Below are positions 9,900 to 19,164 of a DNA stretch of 64,000 nt, piece by piece. A model generated the notes under the pieces. The model saw only the letters and a program-made list of their open reading frames with translations, searched no databases and was not told where the DNA came from. Source of the stretch: Arion vulgaris (taxonomy: Eukaryota > Mollusca > Gastropoda > Stylommatophora > Arionidae). The stretch covers positions 84,763,803 through 84,827,802 of the forward strand of contig CM036755.1 of NCBI GenBank assembly GCA_020796225.1, read 5' to 3'. Numbering within the stretch: the stretch's first letter is position 1; the number at the start of each line of letters is the position of its first letter. The position numbers and the translations under genes were made by a program.

Positions 9900-10795
9900 T
9901 TTCTATCTATTGTTTTTCTATCTATTATTTTATATCTTTTTTTTCTATCTATTGTTTTTCTATCTATTATTTTTCTATCTTTTGTTTTTCTATTTATTGT
10001 TTTTCTATCTATTATTTTTCTATCTATTGTTTTTCTATCTATTATTTTTCTATCTTTGTTTTCTATCTATTGTTTTTCTATCTATTATTTTTCTATCTTT
10101 TGTTTTTCTATCTATTATTTTTCTATCTTTTGTTTTTCTATCTATTATTTTTCTATCTATTGTTTTCTATCTATTGTTTTTCTATCTATTGTTTTTCTAT
10201 CTTTTGTTTTTCTATCTATTGTTTTTCTGTCTTTTGTTTTTATATCTATTATTTTTCTATCTTTTGTTTTTCTATCTATTATTTTTCTATCTTTTGTTTT
10301 TCTATCTATTGTTTTTCATCTATTGTTTTCTATCTATTATTTTTCTATCTTTTGTTTTTCTATCTATTGTTTTTCTATCTTTTGTTTTTCTATCTATTAT
10401 TTTTCTATCTATTGTTTTCTATCTATTGTTTTTCTATCTATTGTTTTTCTATCTATTGTTTTTCTATCTATTGTTTTTCTATCTATTGTTTTTCTATTTA
10501 TTGTTTTTCTATCTATTGTTTTTCTATCTATTGTTTTTCTATTGTTTTTCTATTGTTTTTCTATCTATTGTTTTTCTATCTATTGTTTTTCTAATTCTAG
10601 TTGTTTTTCTACCTATTGTTTTTCTATTGTTTTTCTATCTATTGTTGTTATATTTCTTGTTTTTCTAATTCTTGTTTTTCTATCTATTGTTTTTCTATCT
10701 ATTGTTTTTCTACTTTTTGTTGTTCTAACACTTATTTGTCTAATGCTTGTTTTTAAATCTCATGTTTTTCTATCTTTTGTTTTTCTATGTCTTGT
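9900..10795. repeat. T-rich minisatellite on tctatctattgtttt, about 55 copies
   Basis: The unit of about 15-16 bp (ctatctattgtttttct and variants) is open in several + frames as a Phe/Leu/Tyr/Ile run; these are artefacts. The array is strongly pyrimidine-biased on the + strand and runs straight into the acceptor of the gene 1 exon at 10807. Confidence 0.92.
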
Positions 10796-10806
10796 TTTGT
10801 GTGAAG

Positions 10807-10935
10807 CACCAGACACCGACAGAGAAAGGTCGTTCAAGTCGGTCCGTGTCTGGTTTTGTCAGTAAATATGAGGGAAGACATAACGGAGGACTTCCGTGTT
10901 TCACAGAGGAGAGGAGTATAGAACGTGCTGCACAG
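10807..10935 (+). CDS. gene 1 exon preceded by an array-derived pyrimidine tract
   Basis: The exon is 43 codons, phase 0 at both ends, reading HQTPTEKGRSSRSVSGF, then VSKYEGRHNGGLPCF and TEERSIERAAQ. The donor is gtattg. The acceptor region is the tail of a roughly 900-bp T-rich minisatellite (9900-10795) ending in cttgttttgtgtgaag; a second usable AG lies 16 bases further in. The end (ERAAQ) runs in frame into the exon at 12201 (RTAILKQQNKEM), where the charge pattern suggests one continuous helix. No family is recognised. Confidence 0.6.
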
Positions 10936-11119
10936 GTATTGTAGTCATTTGTACTAACATCATCATCATCATCATCATCATCATCACTAACGTCATAATC
11001 ATTGATATCATTATCTTCAGCCATATCACATGCAAAAATACCTTCACCATCTTCAATATTACATCGGGTCTCCCTAGGTCATTATCTATGTCTTGAACTC
11101 TTGACCTCCAACTTCACTG

Positions 11120-11380
11120 TCTGCTTTAGTATTCTGTGATCATTTCTTCTTACGGTATGCCCAGCATATCTCCATCTTTTCCCAATAATAGTTGCTACTA
11201 GTGGTTGACCAGACATTTCTTCTCAATGTATGTCCAACATATCTCCATATTTTATTTAGAACAGTTGTTACTAGTGATTGACCAAATATTTCTCTAATTT
11301 CATCACGAAGTGTGCAATCATAAACACAACTTAGAAAATAAAAAAGGTATTCCGCTAGATGCCATACCATTGACCTGGAA
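11120..11380 (-). pseudogene. LINE coding remnant with internal duplication
   Basis: The - strand reads IFGQSLVTTVLNKIWRYVGH followed by TLRRN, a version of the (R)RWRWLGH(T/V)xR motif downstream of the LINE reverse transcriptase. The following part repeats the same segment in shifted frame (LLLGKDGDMLGIP). Confidence 0.6.
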
Positions 11381-11920
11381 GATACTGGAATATACTGAAG
11401 TCCTCATAATAGTAACGATCCCAAGCGTCAACACTCTGTTACAGAAGTCCTAAGTGAGATGGGCCTGTCACGTTGCTCGGATGCATGATAAATGTATCCC
11501 AACACAGCTGATGTATGACAAGCTTCAAGAGGGCAGACGTTCAGCTAGTGGACATAAAACTGCTTTGAAGACACTCTTAAAGTGTCTCTGAAATGTTTCG
11601 ATATAGATACCACATGCTGGGAATCCTTTGGCACAAGATCGCCAAATGTGGTGCAGTAAAAACACAAGAGGAACTCGTATAGATGAGAATCGTCGTACCG
11701 TTGAGGCACAAAGAAAACGAGATGTGTGAAAAAAACAGAACACACAACACGCACATGTCTAACCTTGATCATGTATGCCCCACCTGTGGTAGGGATTGTG
11801 TTCTAGGATTGGACTCTATAGTTACTCCGCACTACACCAGAGAGGTGCAGCAGCACACGTCTGATGCTGTTGTCATCGTCGCTTGCGATGGACGACTATT
11901 ATCATACCATTGATGGGGAA
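11381..11920 (+). pseudogene. LINE 3' end with C2H2 zinc-finger tail
   Basis: With frameshifts the + strand reads CMINVSQHS, LMYDKLQEGRRSASGHKT and NRRTVEAQRKRD. It ends in MSNLDHVCPTCGRDC with a degenerate finger (C-x2-C-x13-H-x6-H). This is the C-terminal part of a LINE protein of the craniofacial-development-2-like type. Its zinc-finger tail is homologous to the one at 6785-7000 (-). Confidence 0.68.
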
Positions 11921-12079
11921 GGGGATTTGGGGGGGGTCTTGAAATGTCAAGGATTGGTAATACCTCTGGTAAGGATGGCTGTCACGCCCTTCTCAAGGGA
12001 CATCCCCGTTGGTCTAAACCTGACTTCCAGCTCACACCTGTGGCTCCTAGTAGTTGTCAGCACGCGACAGCGACACCCT

Positions 12080-12200
12080 GATATATTTCATTTTGATATA
12101 TTTTCAAATTGATGTATTTCATTTTGATATATTTTCAAATTGATATATTTCATTTTGATATATTTTCAAATTGATATATTTCATTTTGATATATTTTCAG
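12080..12200. repeat. 31-bp array forming a splice acceptor region
   Basis: Four units of tgatatatttcattttgata plus tattttcaaat. The last unit ends in ttttcag and is the acceptor of the exon at 12201. Confidence 0.85.
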
Positions 12201-12263
12201 AGAACAGCTATCCTCAAACAACAAAATAAAGAGATGGACAGAACAAGCGAACAAAGTTTATAT
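12201..12263 (+). CDS. gene 1 short exon (21 codons)
   Basis: The exon lies between atatattttcag and the donor gtaagt. It reads RTAILKQQNKEMDRTSEQSLY, phase 0 in and out, consistent with both neighbours. The charged, Gln-rich peptide continues a probable helix begun in the exon at 10807. Its acceptor is the last unit of a 31-bp tandem array at 12080-12200, whose other units carry CAA where this one carries the functional CAG. Confidence 0.62.
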
Positions 12264-12332
12264 GTAAGTTTTCTTTTGGTCAGGAGGGCTAGTTGGATGT
12301 GTTCTTAAACATCCTTGTCTGTAGCGCTATGC

Positions 12333-12643
12333 CAGCGGTCCCAAACTTTGCATGACCGCAGACCACCTTTTAATAACATTTTGCTGCCTGTATGCCACAA
12401 GCTTATATATATATATATGAAATGAACCGGAACGAATTTTCTGTGTGTTACAAAAGTAAACAATGTTCTCAAACTGCGTGAAATGTCAAATGATCTGTCA
12501 TTTTGTAATATTAGACATTAAGACCCGGACAAGTCCGGTCCTTTGATTTCGCAACGGAACTAGTTTACCACTGTTTTATTCCTGTGTTTAAAATTTATTT
12601 TTCTGTTTGAAATGTTCGCTGACCCTAGTTTGGAAAACGCTGC
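12333..12643. mobile_element. hAT-like MITE, divergent
   Basis: The left end is cagcggtcccaaactttg and the right end ctagtttggaaaacgctgc, approximate inverted repeats of hAT type. About 310 bp, with no coding capacity. Confidence 0.55.
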
Positions 12644-12723
12644 GATATGCAATTAGTATAATAATGAACACAAATTATGGTTGACAAATCCTGTGTTTGG
12701 TAGAAACAATTTTGTTAGGAAGC

Positions 12724-12801
12724 CCCAAATACTTTTTTATCGTCTATTTATTGATCATATTCAAATACTTTTTTATCGTCTATTTATTGATCATATTCAA
12801 T
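12724..12801. repeat. 36-bp tandem duplication
   Basis: Two near-perfect copies of atacttttttatcgtctatt plus tattgatcatattcaa. Confidence 0.85.
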
Positions 12802-12873
12802 GGTTCCGGTACTTCCCCTGGCGTTTCTTCAAACTTGTTATTCTCGTTTTAGTCTACGCATGCTTTCTGTCTA

Positions 12874-13324
12874 GATTGATTGATTGATTGATTGATTGAT
12901 AGGACCACCATCATTGCAGTTTGGTGAGTAACCATGAGTGCTCCGATCTCTTTCTTACACACTAAGATCTCCGCTGCAGTGCACGAAGTCCGTAACACCG
13001 GCGACGGTCCCCGATGCAATTTTGAAGATGGTGTAGATGTTTTTGTGGGGATGTTATTGTACATCTTCTTCATATTAATTTTGCCCTAGCAGCAGCTTTC
13101 CAGCCTACTCGTCTCCATTTTGAACAGTCAATGGTTTTTTAGGTGCTCAAGTTGAACACGGAACCTACGTTTTATCGTCCGTTTCCGATAGGACTAGGAA
13201 CTCGATCTCACCTACACTAATATTAGGGATGTCTAAAAAAGTATACAGATGGCTCCACGAGGGAGCGAACCTGGTACCGTTGACACGAGAGACGAGTACC
13301 TAACCTCTACGTCACAGAGATCAC
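12874..13324 (-). mobile_element. SINE family B copy 3, near full length
   Basis: The - strand starts with the tRNA-like head: A box near gtagaggttaggtactcg and B box in ccaggttcgctccctcg. The body is ctaggactaggaactcgatc on the + strand, and the 3' domain holds actaagatctccgctgcag. It ends in (ATTG)n at 12874-12900. This is the best copy for a family consensus. Confidence 0.82.
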
Positions 13325-13344
13325 TAATGTCTAGAATAATCTAG

Positions 13345-13571
13345 AAGTACCTAGAGATGAAGAACTGACTTCATTTCTCCATGTTTCTTCATATGGCGTG
13401 ATCACTCTCTGTAGAAATGACATGTAGCTCACAAAGCACGAACGCCGCAGCTGCGGCAACAATACGAGGGATCTCTGAAAAAATATACTCGTGAACAGAA
13501 CTGTGCGACCAAAATTCGAATCCACGACCGTCGGAACACAAGAACAATGGTCTAACCACTAAACCACATCC
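13345..13571 (-). mobile_element. SINE family C copy 2 (tRNA-derived)
   Basis: The - strand head is tggtttagtggttagacc (A box) with B box gtggattcgaattttggtc. The body includes gcacgaacgccgcagctgcg on the + strand. It is directly followed by a 16-bp array. Confidence 0.78.
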
Positions 13572-13665
13572 CTTATCTATGTAAGACTTATCTATGTAAG
13601 ACTTATCTATGTAAGACTTATCTATGTAAGACTTATCTATGTAAGACTTATCTATGTAAGATTCA
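13572..13665. repeat. 16-bp repeat, 6 copies
   Basis: The unit is tatctatgtaagactt, perfect except in the last copy. Confidence 0.93.
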
Positions 13666-13759
13666 ACTTAATTTAGTTGTCTAGTGGCTGTATGAAGTCT
13701 CCCACAAATTGGCCATGAAAAGTGGGCATTACACTTGAGTATTTGTTTTAAATGTCCGA

Positions 13760-14165
13760 CCAGAAGTGCCACAAAGAGTGGACCCAGTTATAGTTAACGT
13801 GAAAACGTTTAAAACTCCGAGCGTTATCACTCTTTCGAATGAGACTACTCGGAGATTGTTTAAGTTGTTTTATTTTGCAATTTGTCATTTAATGAAGGCT
13901 CGCACACCTTGGCCGCAATACACTTTGATCTTATTTGTTTTTTTTATATTTTTATAAATAGAGTTAAAGTGCCTGACACTAGGTGAATACAGTGCTAATA
14001 AACGTGAAAAAACGTTTGTAAAACACCAAGCGTAATCAATCCTTCGATCAAGCACCCTTCGATTTTTGTAATGGTTGGTATTTTGACATTTGGCGTTTAA
14101 TTGAAAGGTCCCACCCTTTGGCCTCGATCAAGTGGGCACAATCACTGTAAGAAAAGATACACTTT
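13760..14165. other. two diverged copies of a roughly 200-bp sequence
   Basis: 13785-13925 and 13998-14140 share aacgtgaaaa.acgttt, ccgagcgttatcactctttc (second copy aagcgtaatcaatccttcg) and tttggcctcga-like ends. This is an old tandem duplication of an unknown element in an intron of gene 1. Confidence 0.5.
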
Positions 14166-14315
14166 GACACTATCCAAAACGCAGATCCATAAAGAAGTTT
14201 CTCCAGTCAATAAGAATATATTTAAAAATCGCTTCTGACTTTGCAAATTGTATAAATAAAATTAGAATGAAATTTCTATAACATTTTAAATCGTTTTAAA
14301 AATTAGCTTGGCAAC

Positions 14316-14433
14316 TGAGGTCACTACTATTAAGTTCGTGCACAGCCTATCTGAGAAAGCGATCATAACCTACATGGTTATACAGTAATGTGCAATGTTG
14401 ATGATTCTATCAATCAATCAATCGATAATTAGC
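14316..14433 (+). mobile_element. SINE family B copy, 3' domain only
   Basis: Contains taagttcgtgcacagcctat, acatggttatacagtaatg and a (TCAA)n tail. It corresponds to the last third of family B. Confidence 0.6.
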
Positions 14434-14454
14434 AAATATCATCATCATCGTCAG

Positions 14455-14860
14455 CGTCCGTGCCGGCTGGCGTAGGCGGTCATGGATCTCCATAAATCTC
14501 TACCTTTGGTGTCTGATATCAACTCAGATGTTGACGTTCTACCGTGCCATGAAGTCAGTACATCCATGATTTTCTCTCTCTGTCCTCCTCTGTGTTGTAC
14601 CCTCGATTTTATGGGTTGTCACAATGTGTTCTAAACCTCCCTCCTCATCACATGCCCGAAAAATGATGACTACCTCTTTCGTATATTCTTTCTCTGTGTC
14701 GTGATCTCATTCAACACCTCAACATTAGTGATTTTAGCAGTCCATGAGATTCACATCCTTCTTATGTAAAACTCCATCTCTGTGGCCTCCAGAGATTTTT
14801 CGATACGTTTGTTTATTGTCCATGACTGGTATCCGTATGACAGTATTAGCAAGTATACAT
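14455..14860 (-). pseudogene. LINE 3' coding remnant, unamplified homologue of 206-1481
   Basis: It aligns with the copy at 206-1481 along its length (cgtgccggctggcgtaggcg; gtcacaatgtgttctaaacc; gtccatgagattcacatcc). It contains only one copy of the segment (gaaaaatgatgactacctct; tctttctctgtgtcgtgat) that is repeated 14 times at 430-1112. This gives the ancestral state for that array. Confidence 0.82.
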
Positions 14861-14943
14861 TGAAAAATAAACTTGTATTATTATCTCTCTTTATGTTTTA
14901 TGACTGGTATATTCTCCCCTTATACATGTTGTTCTATTTTTAG

Positions 14944-15058
14944 TACTCGGATGAGATAGATATACGTGGGGATGTACAAGATGATTTGAACCACCGACTG
15001 CAAGACTTCACAGATGAGAACTCTAACATCAATGTACGGACAGGATATACTCATGCAG
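14944..15058 (+). CDS. gene 1 exon, acidic segment
   Basis: The acceptor is gttctatttttag and the donor gttaga. It enters in phase 0 after LY of the previous exon and exits in phase 1. It reads YSDEIDIRGDVQDDLNHRL, then QDFTDENSNINVRTGYTHA. The exit base G joins AC of the exon at 16522 to give Asp. The stretch is acidic and probably partly helical. The exon lies between LINE remnants of opposite orientation. Confidence 0.68.
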
Positions 15059-15083
15059 GTTAGAATACAAGCTAGGCAGGAAG

Positions 15084-15165
15084 GGGGACTGTGGCAAAGT
15101 TGTTAAGACTTTACCTTGCGTTCAGAATGTTACAGGTTCGAATCCAGATCGGTTCCTCCAGTTAA
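15084..15165 (+). mobile_element. tRNA-derived SINE head
   Basis: The A-box-like actgtggcaaagttgttaag is followed by a consensus B box (acaggttcgaatccagatcg). Only the head and about 40 bases of body remain before LINE sequence begins. Confidence 0.6.
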
Positions 15166-15209
15166 CGTGTGCATTTTATCTAAACGTAAGTGCTATCAGT
15201 TCAACCCTT

Positions 15210-16190
15210 CATCAATTGAAGCAGTGGATACCAGCACACTGTGGCATACCAGGAAATGAAAAGGCTGACAAACTGGCAAGGGTTGGAGGGAGCCTACCAC
15301 AACACCACCCAACACAAAGCTTTACGGTAGCAAAGACTCCCATGAAACAATCCAGACAAATGACGTGGAGGAATACAAACAGAGGATACAAACCAGAGAA
15401 CGACAGCATCTTCTTCTTCTTCTCGATCATTCTTTTTCGGCCATGTTTTTCATTCTATGTCTGATATATAAACAGCTTTTGCCAAGAACGTTTGTTTTAC
15501 TTCACAGTTTTCAGTACCATTTGGAGCTCTTGTGGTTGTCCTTCGGCGACTTGTCCGATTTCAACCAGCGTTTACTGGGTTCGCTCTCTGTTAGCCTTTG
15601 GATGACCCCAGCCGACCTGCAAGGCAGCAAGTTGCTATTTTATTTTAGGGTAGCGACCCTTAGACGACCTGCCCTCCCGGGTTGATGAGGGTCATCTGCC
15701 AGGTAACTCGTCTTTTTGGACTACTTGGTTTGCCTACCGTCCAGTTTTGTGTACGGTTTGCTCCGCTAGGCTTTGATTGTTCCCAATCTAACTAAAAGGC
15801 AGTAGTAGCTCCATGCGAGTGCAACCACGCACTGTAATCATGCCTCTGCTGGGCTTTCAGTTTGTCTACACATTTGGGTGGTCAGCGCAAGACAGTATAA
15901 ATACACTAAACAGAAAAGCGCAGACCACAGTCTTCAGACTTTTAACGGAACTCTACACAGCATACGATTGTCCCCATCTCCTCTGTGTCCATGTGGCACA
16001 GCTGATCAAACCGCAGAACATCGTCCTGCAAGACTGTCCCTTGTATGTCCTCCTTATAAAGGAATGCTGGCCCTACAACTCAACACTGCATTTAAAACTA
16101 CATGGCACCATAGATGAGCTCCAGACAACAGTCGACTTCATCATGACCCACAAGGCAGTGGGCATTTTCTATCAGGGTCTACTCCACTAG
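15210..16190 (+). pseudogene. LINE RNase H and C-terminus, split by a 480-bp insertion
   Basis: 15216-15410 reads LKQWIPAHCGIPGNEKADKL, the active-site-proximal W(I/V)PxHxGIxGNExADxLA signature of LINE-type RNase H. The frame resumes at about 15890 in the next frame (KQKSADHSLQTFNGTLHSI; SPSPLCPCGTADQTAEH) with the Cys-rich C-terminal motif and ends near 16190 (IFYQGLLH). RNase H degrades the RNA strand during reverse transcription. The element is Jockey/I-like and non-functional. Confidence 0.78.
15411..15888. mobile_element. insertion inside the LINE RNase H remnant
   Basis: It begins with a (CTT)n tract (reverse A/G-rich tail) and is bounded by gacag on both sides, a possible short target duplication. 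The interior (cctgccctcccgggttgatg; gtgtacggtttgctccgct) has no coding capacity. Identity is unknown; a SINE in - orientation is possible. Confidence 0.45.
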
Positions 16191-16434
16191 CCTATAGCTT
16201 TCCCAAAACGCGCACCACAAGGCAGTGGGCATTTTCTATCAGGGTCTACTCCACTAGCCTATATCTTTCCCAAGCCGCCCACCACAAGGCAGTGGGCATT
16301 TTCTATCAGGGTCTACTCCACTAGCCTATAGCTTTCCCAAGCCGCCCACCACAAGGCAGTGGGCATTTTCTATCAGGGTCTACTCCACTAGCCTATAGCT
16401 TTCCCAAGCCGCCCTCCACAAGGTAGTGGGTTAA
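16148..16434. repeat. 67-bp tandem repeat at a LINE 3' end, 4 copies and a fifth start
   Basis: The unit starts cacaaggcagtgggcatttt and runs to gctttcccaagccgccc. Spacing is exactly 67 bp (16151, 16218, 16285, 16352, 16419). The first unit includes the last codons and stop of the LINE frame. Confidence 0.93.
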
Positions 16435-16521
16435 CAGTTGCAGATGGTGCAGTCATGAAATATCTAACTTATATATATCTGACTTATATGTAATACTTAC
16501 TATTTCTATATGCCCTTTTAG

Positions 16522-16633
16522 ACAATTCAAAAGAAATGTACACAGAACATATAGTTCAACTGAATGAGGCTAGAGGTCATCGGATGTCTGCAAAGGGAGT
16601 TCAACATATTGTCAACGCACAAGATGTCGTAAG
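16522..16633 (+). CDS. gene 1 exon
   Basis: The acceptor is ctatatgcccttttag and the donor AG/gtcagt. Phases agree on both sides (entry 1, exit 2). The peptide reads NSKEMYTEHIVQLNEARGH, then RMSAKGVQHIVNAQDVV, and continues as Arg-Phe-Thr-Asn in the next exon. The two HIV-N/Q stretches give it a helical, possibly repeated, character. It has no known domain that I can name. Confidence 0.72.
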
Positions 16634-16744
16634 GTCAGTATACATTATCTACATATCAAAGGTGTTCTATGATGGATAACCTACGTTTGTATCTCTTGTA
16701 TCCATAATATCCATAACACCAGATCAGATGTAATATCCACAAAG

Positions 16745-16856
16745 ATTGTGTTCTTTAATCCGACATGTGTATCTGTTGTATACTTCTTTAATCCGACATG
16801 TGTATCTGTTGTATACTTCTTTAATCCGACATGTGTATCTGTTGTATACTTCTTTC
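16745..16856. repeat. 33-bp repeat, 3 copies
   Basis: The unit is ctttaatccgacatgtgtat plus ctgttgtatactt, next to the LINE remnant at 16868. Confidence 0.9.
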
Positions 16857-16867
16857 TTCTTCTTCTG

Positions 16868-17205
16868 TTCTTTGATCCGGTTTTGCCTGACAACGTCAGG
16901 ATAAGAAGAGATTTCTAGAAAGAGCTTTCATGTGCACTTCATAAACGGTGTTTTTTACCCCCACTCTTATTTTTTAGATCCACTTTTTGCGTGGAGAGCC
17001 TTTTGTTTTGTATCTATTGTACCGGAGTAATATTGCTCATTGAGGCGCACTGTTTTTTGGTAATCTACTTATATGTCTGAACCATTTTATTTGTTGTTTC
17101 TTGATGAAGTCCAGTACTGATGTTGTACTCACCTTTTTTCCTGATGTTTTAATTTCTAAATCGCTCTTTTCGTGATACTCCCATCATTATGGGTAGACCA
17201 TATTA
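16868..17205 (-). pseudogene. LINE 3' remnant
   Basis: It matches the 3' part of the element at 21880-23500 (cttgatgaagtccagtactg; ttgtttcttgatgaagtcc; tgcctgacaacgtcagg). The - strand encodes the LDFIKKQQIKWF-type segment in broken frames. Confidence 0.72.
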
Positions 17206-17211
17206 TTATTG

Positions 17212-17459
17212 ACAATGAAAATCGTGGCATATCCTTTTCATGACTTAGCCATCAATAACAGTCAACGAGTCATCGATTTTATAGGCACCACTTATACCTT
17301 CAGTAGTTTGTTCTTGCTTTCTGAGCGGTGAGGCCTATTTTTACCGTTCGTAAAAATCCACAAGAACAAGTTTGCTTAAAACTTGCCCGCCGCGGAGTGT
17401 GAACCTGGTACGATTGAGTTGTGATCGAGCTCACTACTACTTAAGCTATACAGGCTCAC
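17212..17459 (-). mobile_element. SINE family A copy 1 (tRNA-derived)
   Basis: The - strand head is gtgagcctgtatagcttaag with B box ccaggttcacactccg. The body holds actactgaaggtataagtgg and the end ggatatgccacgattttc. It matches 30893-31122 and 40265-40512. Confidence 0.78.
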
Positions 17460-17484
17460 TATATATTATTATTATTACTGTGTT

Positions 17485-17725
17485 GTCAGGGCCCACAGGG
17501 AGCAAAGAACAGTAACACTGCGACCTACAAGGAACGAGGTGACGGAGGTAGGAGTCTTAGAAAGCTACCCTATTAAATAAAAAGCGTCGCAGAAATAGGA
17601 TGTGCTGGACTACTGGTAGGTGCATAACTGGTTCAACGTACAATCACTCTTACGCTCAGATCACATACAAATCACAGAGAGTGGTTAACAAGTGGTCGAT
17701 ATGGAGCGCTCGAAGATGTAGACGA
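17485..17725 (+). mobile_element. interspersed element family D, copy 2
   Basis: Contains aagaacagtaacactgcgac, aataaaaagcgtcgcagaaa and caagtggtcgatatggagcg. It lies directly before a gene 1 exon. Confidence 0.7.
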
Positions 17726-17780
17726 AGAATTATTACGTGTTATAAATGTATTACAATTTATCTTCAATGTTCATCTTCAG

Positions 17781-18459
17781 ATTCACAAACGAGGATAACA
17801 ACATTTGTGATAACCCCAAGGATGACTTGTACAACATCTCACTGACCGTCAAAAGAAGTCCATACCAACAAATAGTCAATCCACAATCAAATGTTGAATC
17901 AGATTATCCAACAATTCCACATCAATACATCATTCCAAATTCTTCAGAATCGTTTATTCCTACAACTTCATCAGTACCAACATCGTTATCTACGTCTTCA
18001 GCAACGAAGAGGTTTTCATATGATAGTACCCCAACTACATTTTCAACTTCTATTAACTCTTTAATCACAACGACACCTTCTGCAGGAACGACGCTCACAT
18101 CAACATTTGCAGCACGTAAAGGATACCTATTATTAAATGAGCAGATTAACGATATTTCAGGAAACCACAAAGCTAGAAGAAAAGAGTCACAGCTTGAGCC
18201 TATACGTGTATCACAGTTTCCTGTAGACAAGCATAAACTTATCAAGATTCCTGTCAAGATGGAAGCTTTGACAACATCAAATAAAACTACTCCAACAATA
18301 TACGATACTATTAGCGAAACTCACAGAGACAGTGGTCACCATGGTAACAATAGTAAACAAGATAAAATGTCCAAGTTGGAACAGTTGGTCAATCATTTCT
18401 CTGGGAATTTATCCGGAGTAGCTTCCTCTACATACATTAAAACGGCCGTCAGTGAGCAG
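17781..18459 (+). CDS. gene 1 large exon, Ser/Thr-rich disordered region
   Basis: The acceptor is caatgttcatcttcag and the donor CAG/gtatgt. With the two bases carried over it gives 227 open codons, the largest exon of gene 1 in the window. It starts RFTNEDNNICDNPKDDLYN and passes through a long Ser/Thr/Pro-rich stretch (IPTTSSVPTSLSTSSA and similar). A basic patch (KARRKESQ) and the segment DKHKLIKIPVKMEAL follow. It ends KLEQLVNHFSGNLSG...TAVSEQ, which could be a short helix. Low complexity suggests a scaffold or regulatory region, but no function can be assigned. Exit is phase 0. Confidence 0.78.
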
Positions 18460-18479
18460 GTATGTAACATAAGCACTTT

Positions 18480-18620
18480 TAATGTACATGTGTCAACGCA
18501 TGTATCTTCTTCTTCTTTTCTATAATCTTCTTTTGCCTCACAGCTTCATATTACTACGCTCCAATATTATGCACATACACTCACAACGTTAAATGATTTA
18601 CTAACCCCACTAGAGATCAT
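18480..18620. other. intron segment after the large gene 1 exon
   Basis: A short (CTT)n tract (18508-18530) followed by unassigned sequence. No feature is supported. Confidence 0.35.
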
Positions 18621-18627
18621 AGATAGT

Positions 18628-18895
18628 AAAATGAGTACGATGCGCTTGTGGCTAAGTGCTGTAAAATGAGTACGATGCGCTTGTGGCTAAGTGCTGTAAA
18701 ATGAGAACGATGCGCTTGTGGCTAAGTGCTGTAAAATGAGAACGATGCGCTTGTGGCTAAGTGCTGTAAATGAGTACGATGCTTGGGCTTAATGAGTACG
18801 ATGCGCTTGTGGCTAAGTGCTGTAAATGGTACGATGCGCTTGCTAATGCTGTAAAATGAGTACGATGCGCTTGTGGCTAAGTGCTGTAAATATTC
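18628..18895. repeat. about 37-bp repeat, 7 copies
   Basis: The unit is aaatgagtacgatgcgcttg plus tggctaagtgctgta, with deletions in the fifth to seventh units. Confidence 0.88.
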
Positions 18896-19164
18896 CACGG
18901 TTCGAAGTCAACGTGTGTCCGAATAATCTTAGATGTGCACATGGTAGGCGATTGAACAACAAGAGACCCTGATCCGTTACTTGAAGATCTAAATTACAAG
19001 TAACTCTGAAGACAAGAAGGCTCACCAAATTGCAGAGACACTGGTGATACGGAAAGCAAGCCTTCACGCACAATTCAGTCATATGTGCAATATTAAACGC
19101 TATGACTACGTCTCAAATCACAGCGACCGAACTGGAAAAACTCCAGAACTACCGTTGCTAACTG

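Noticed and set aside
9910..10865. Long Phe/Leu/Tyr/Ile open frames as membrane proteins
   Set aside because: All + frames are open through a T-rich 15-bp minisatellite; hydrophobicity is a consequence of T content.
15084..15165. Functional tRNA gene
   Set aside because: Boxes A and B are recognisable but no cloverleaf with paired acceptor stem can be drawn; the sequence runs into SINE body. The other tRNA-like heads were rejected for the same reason.
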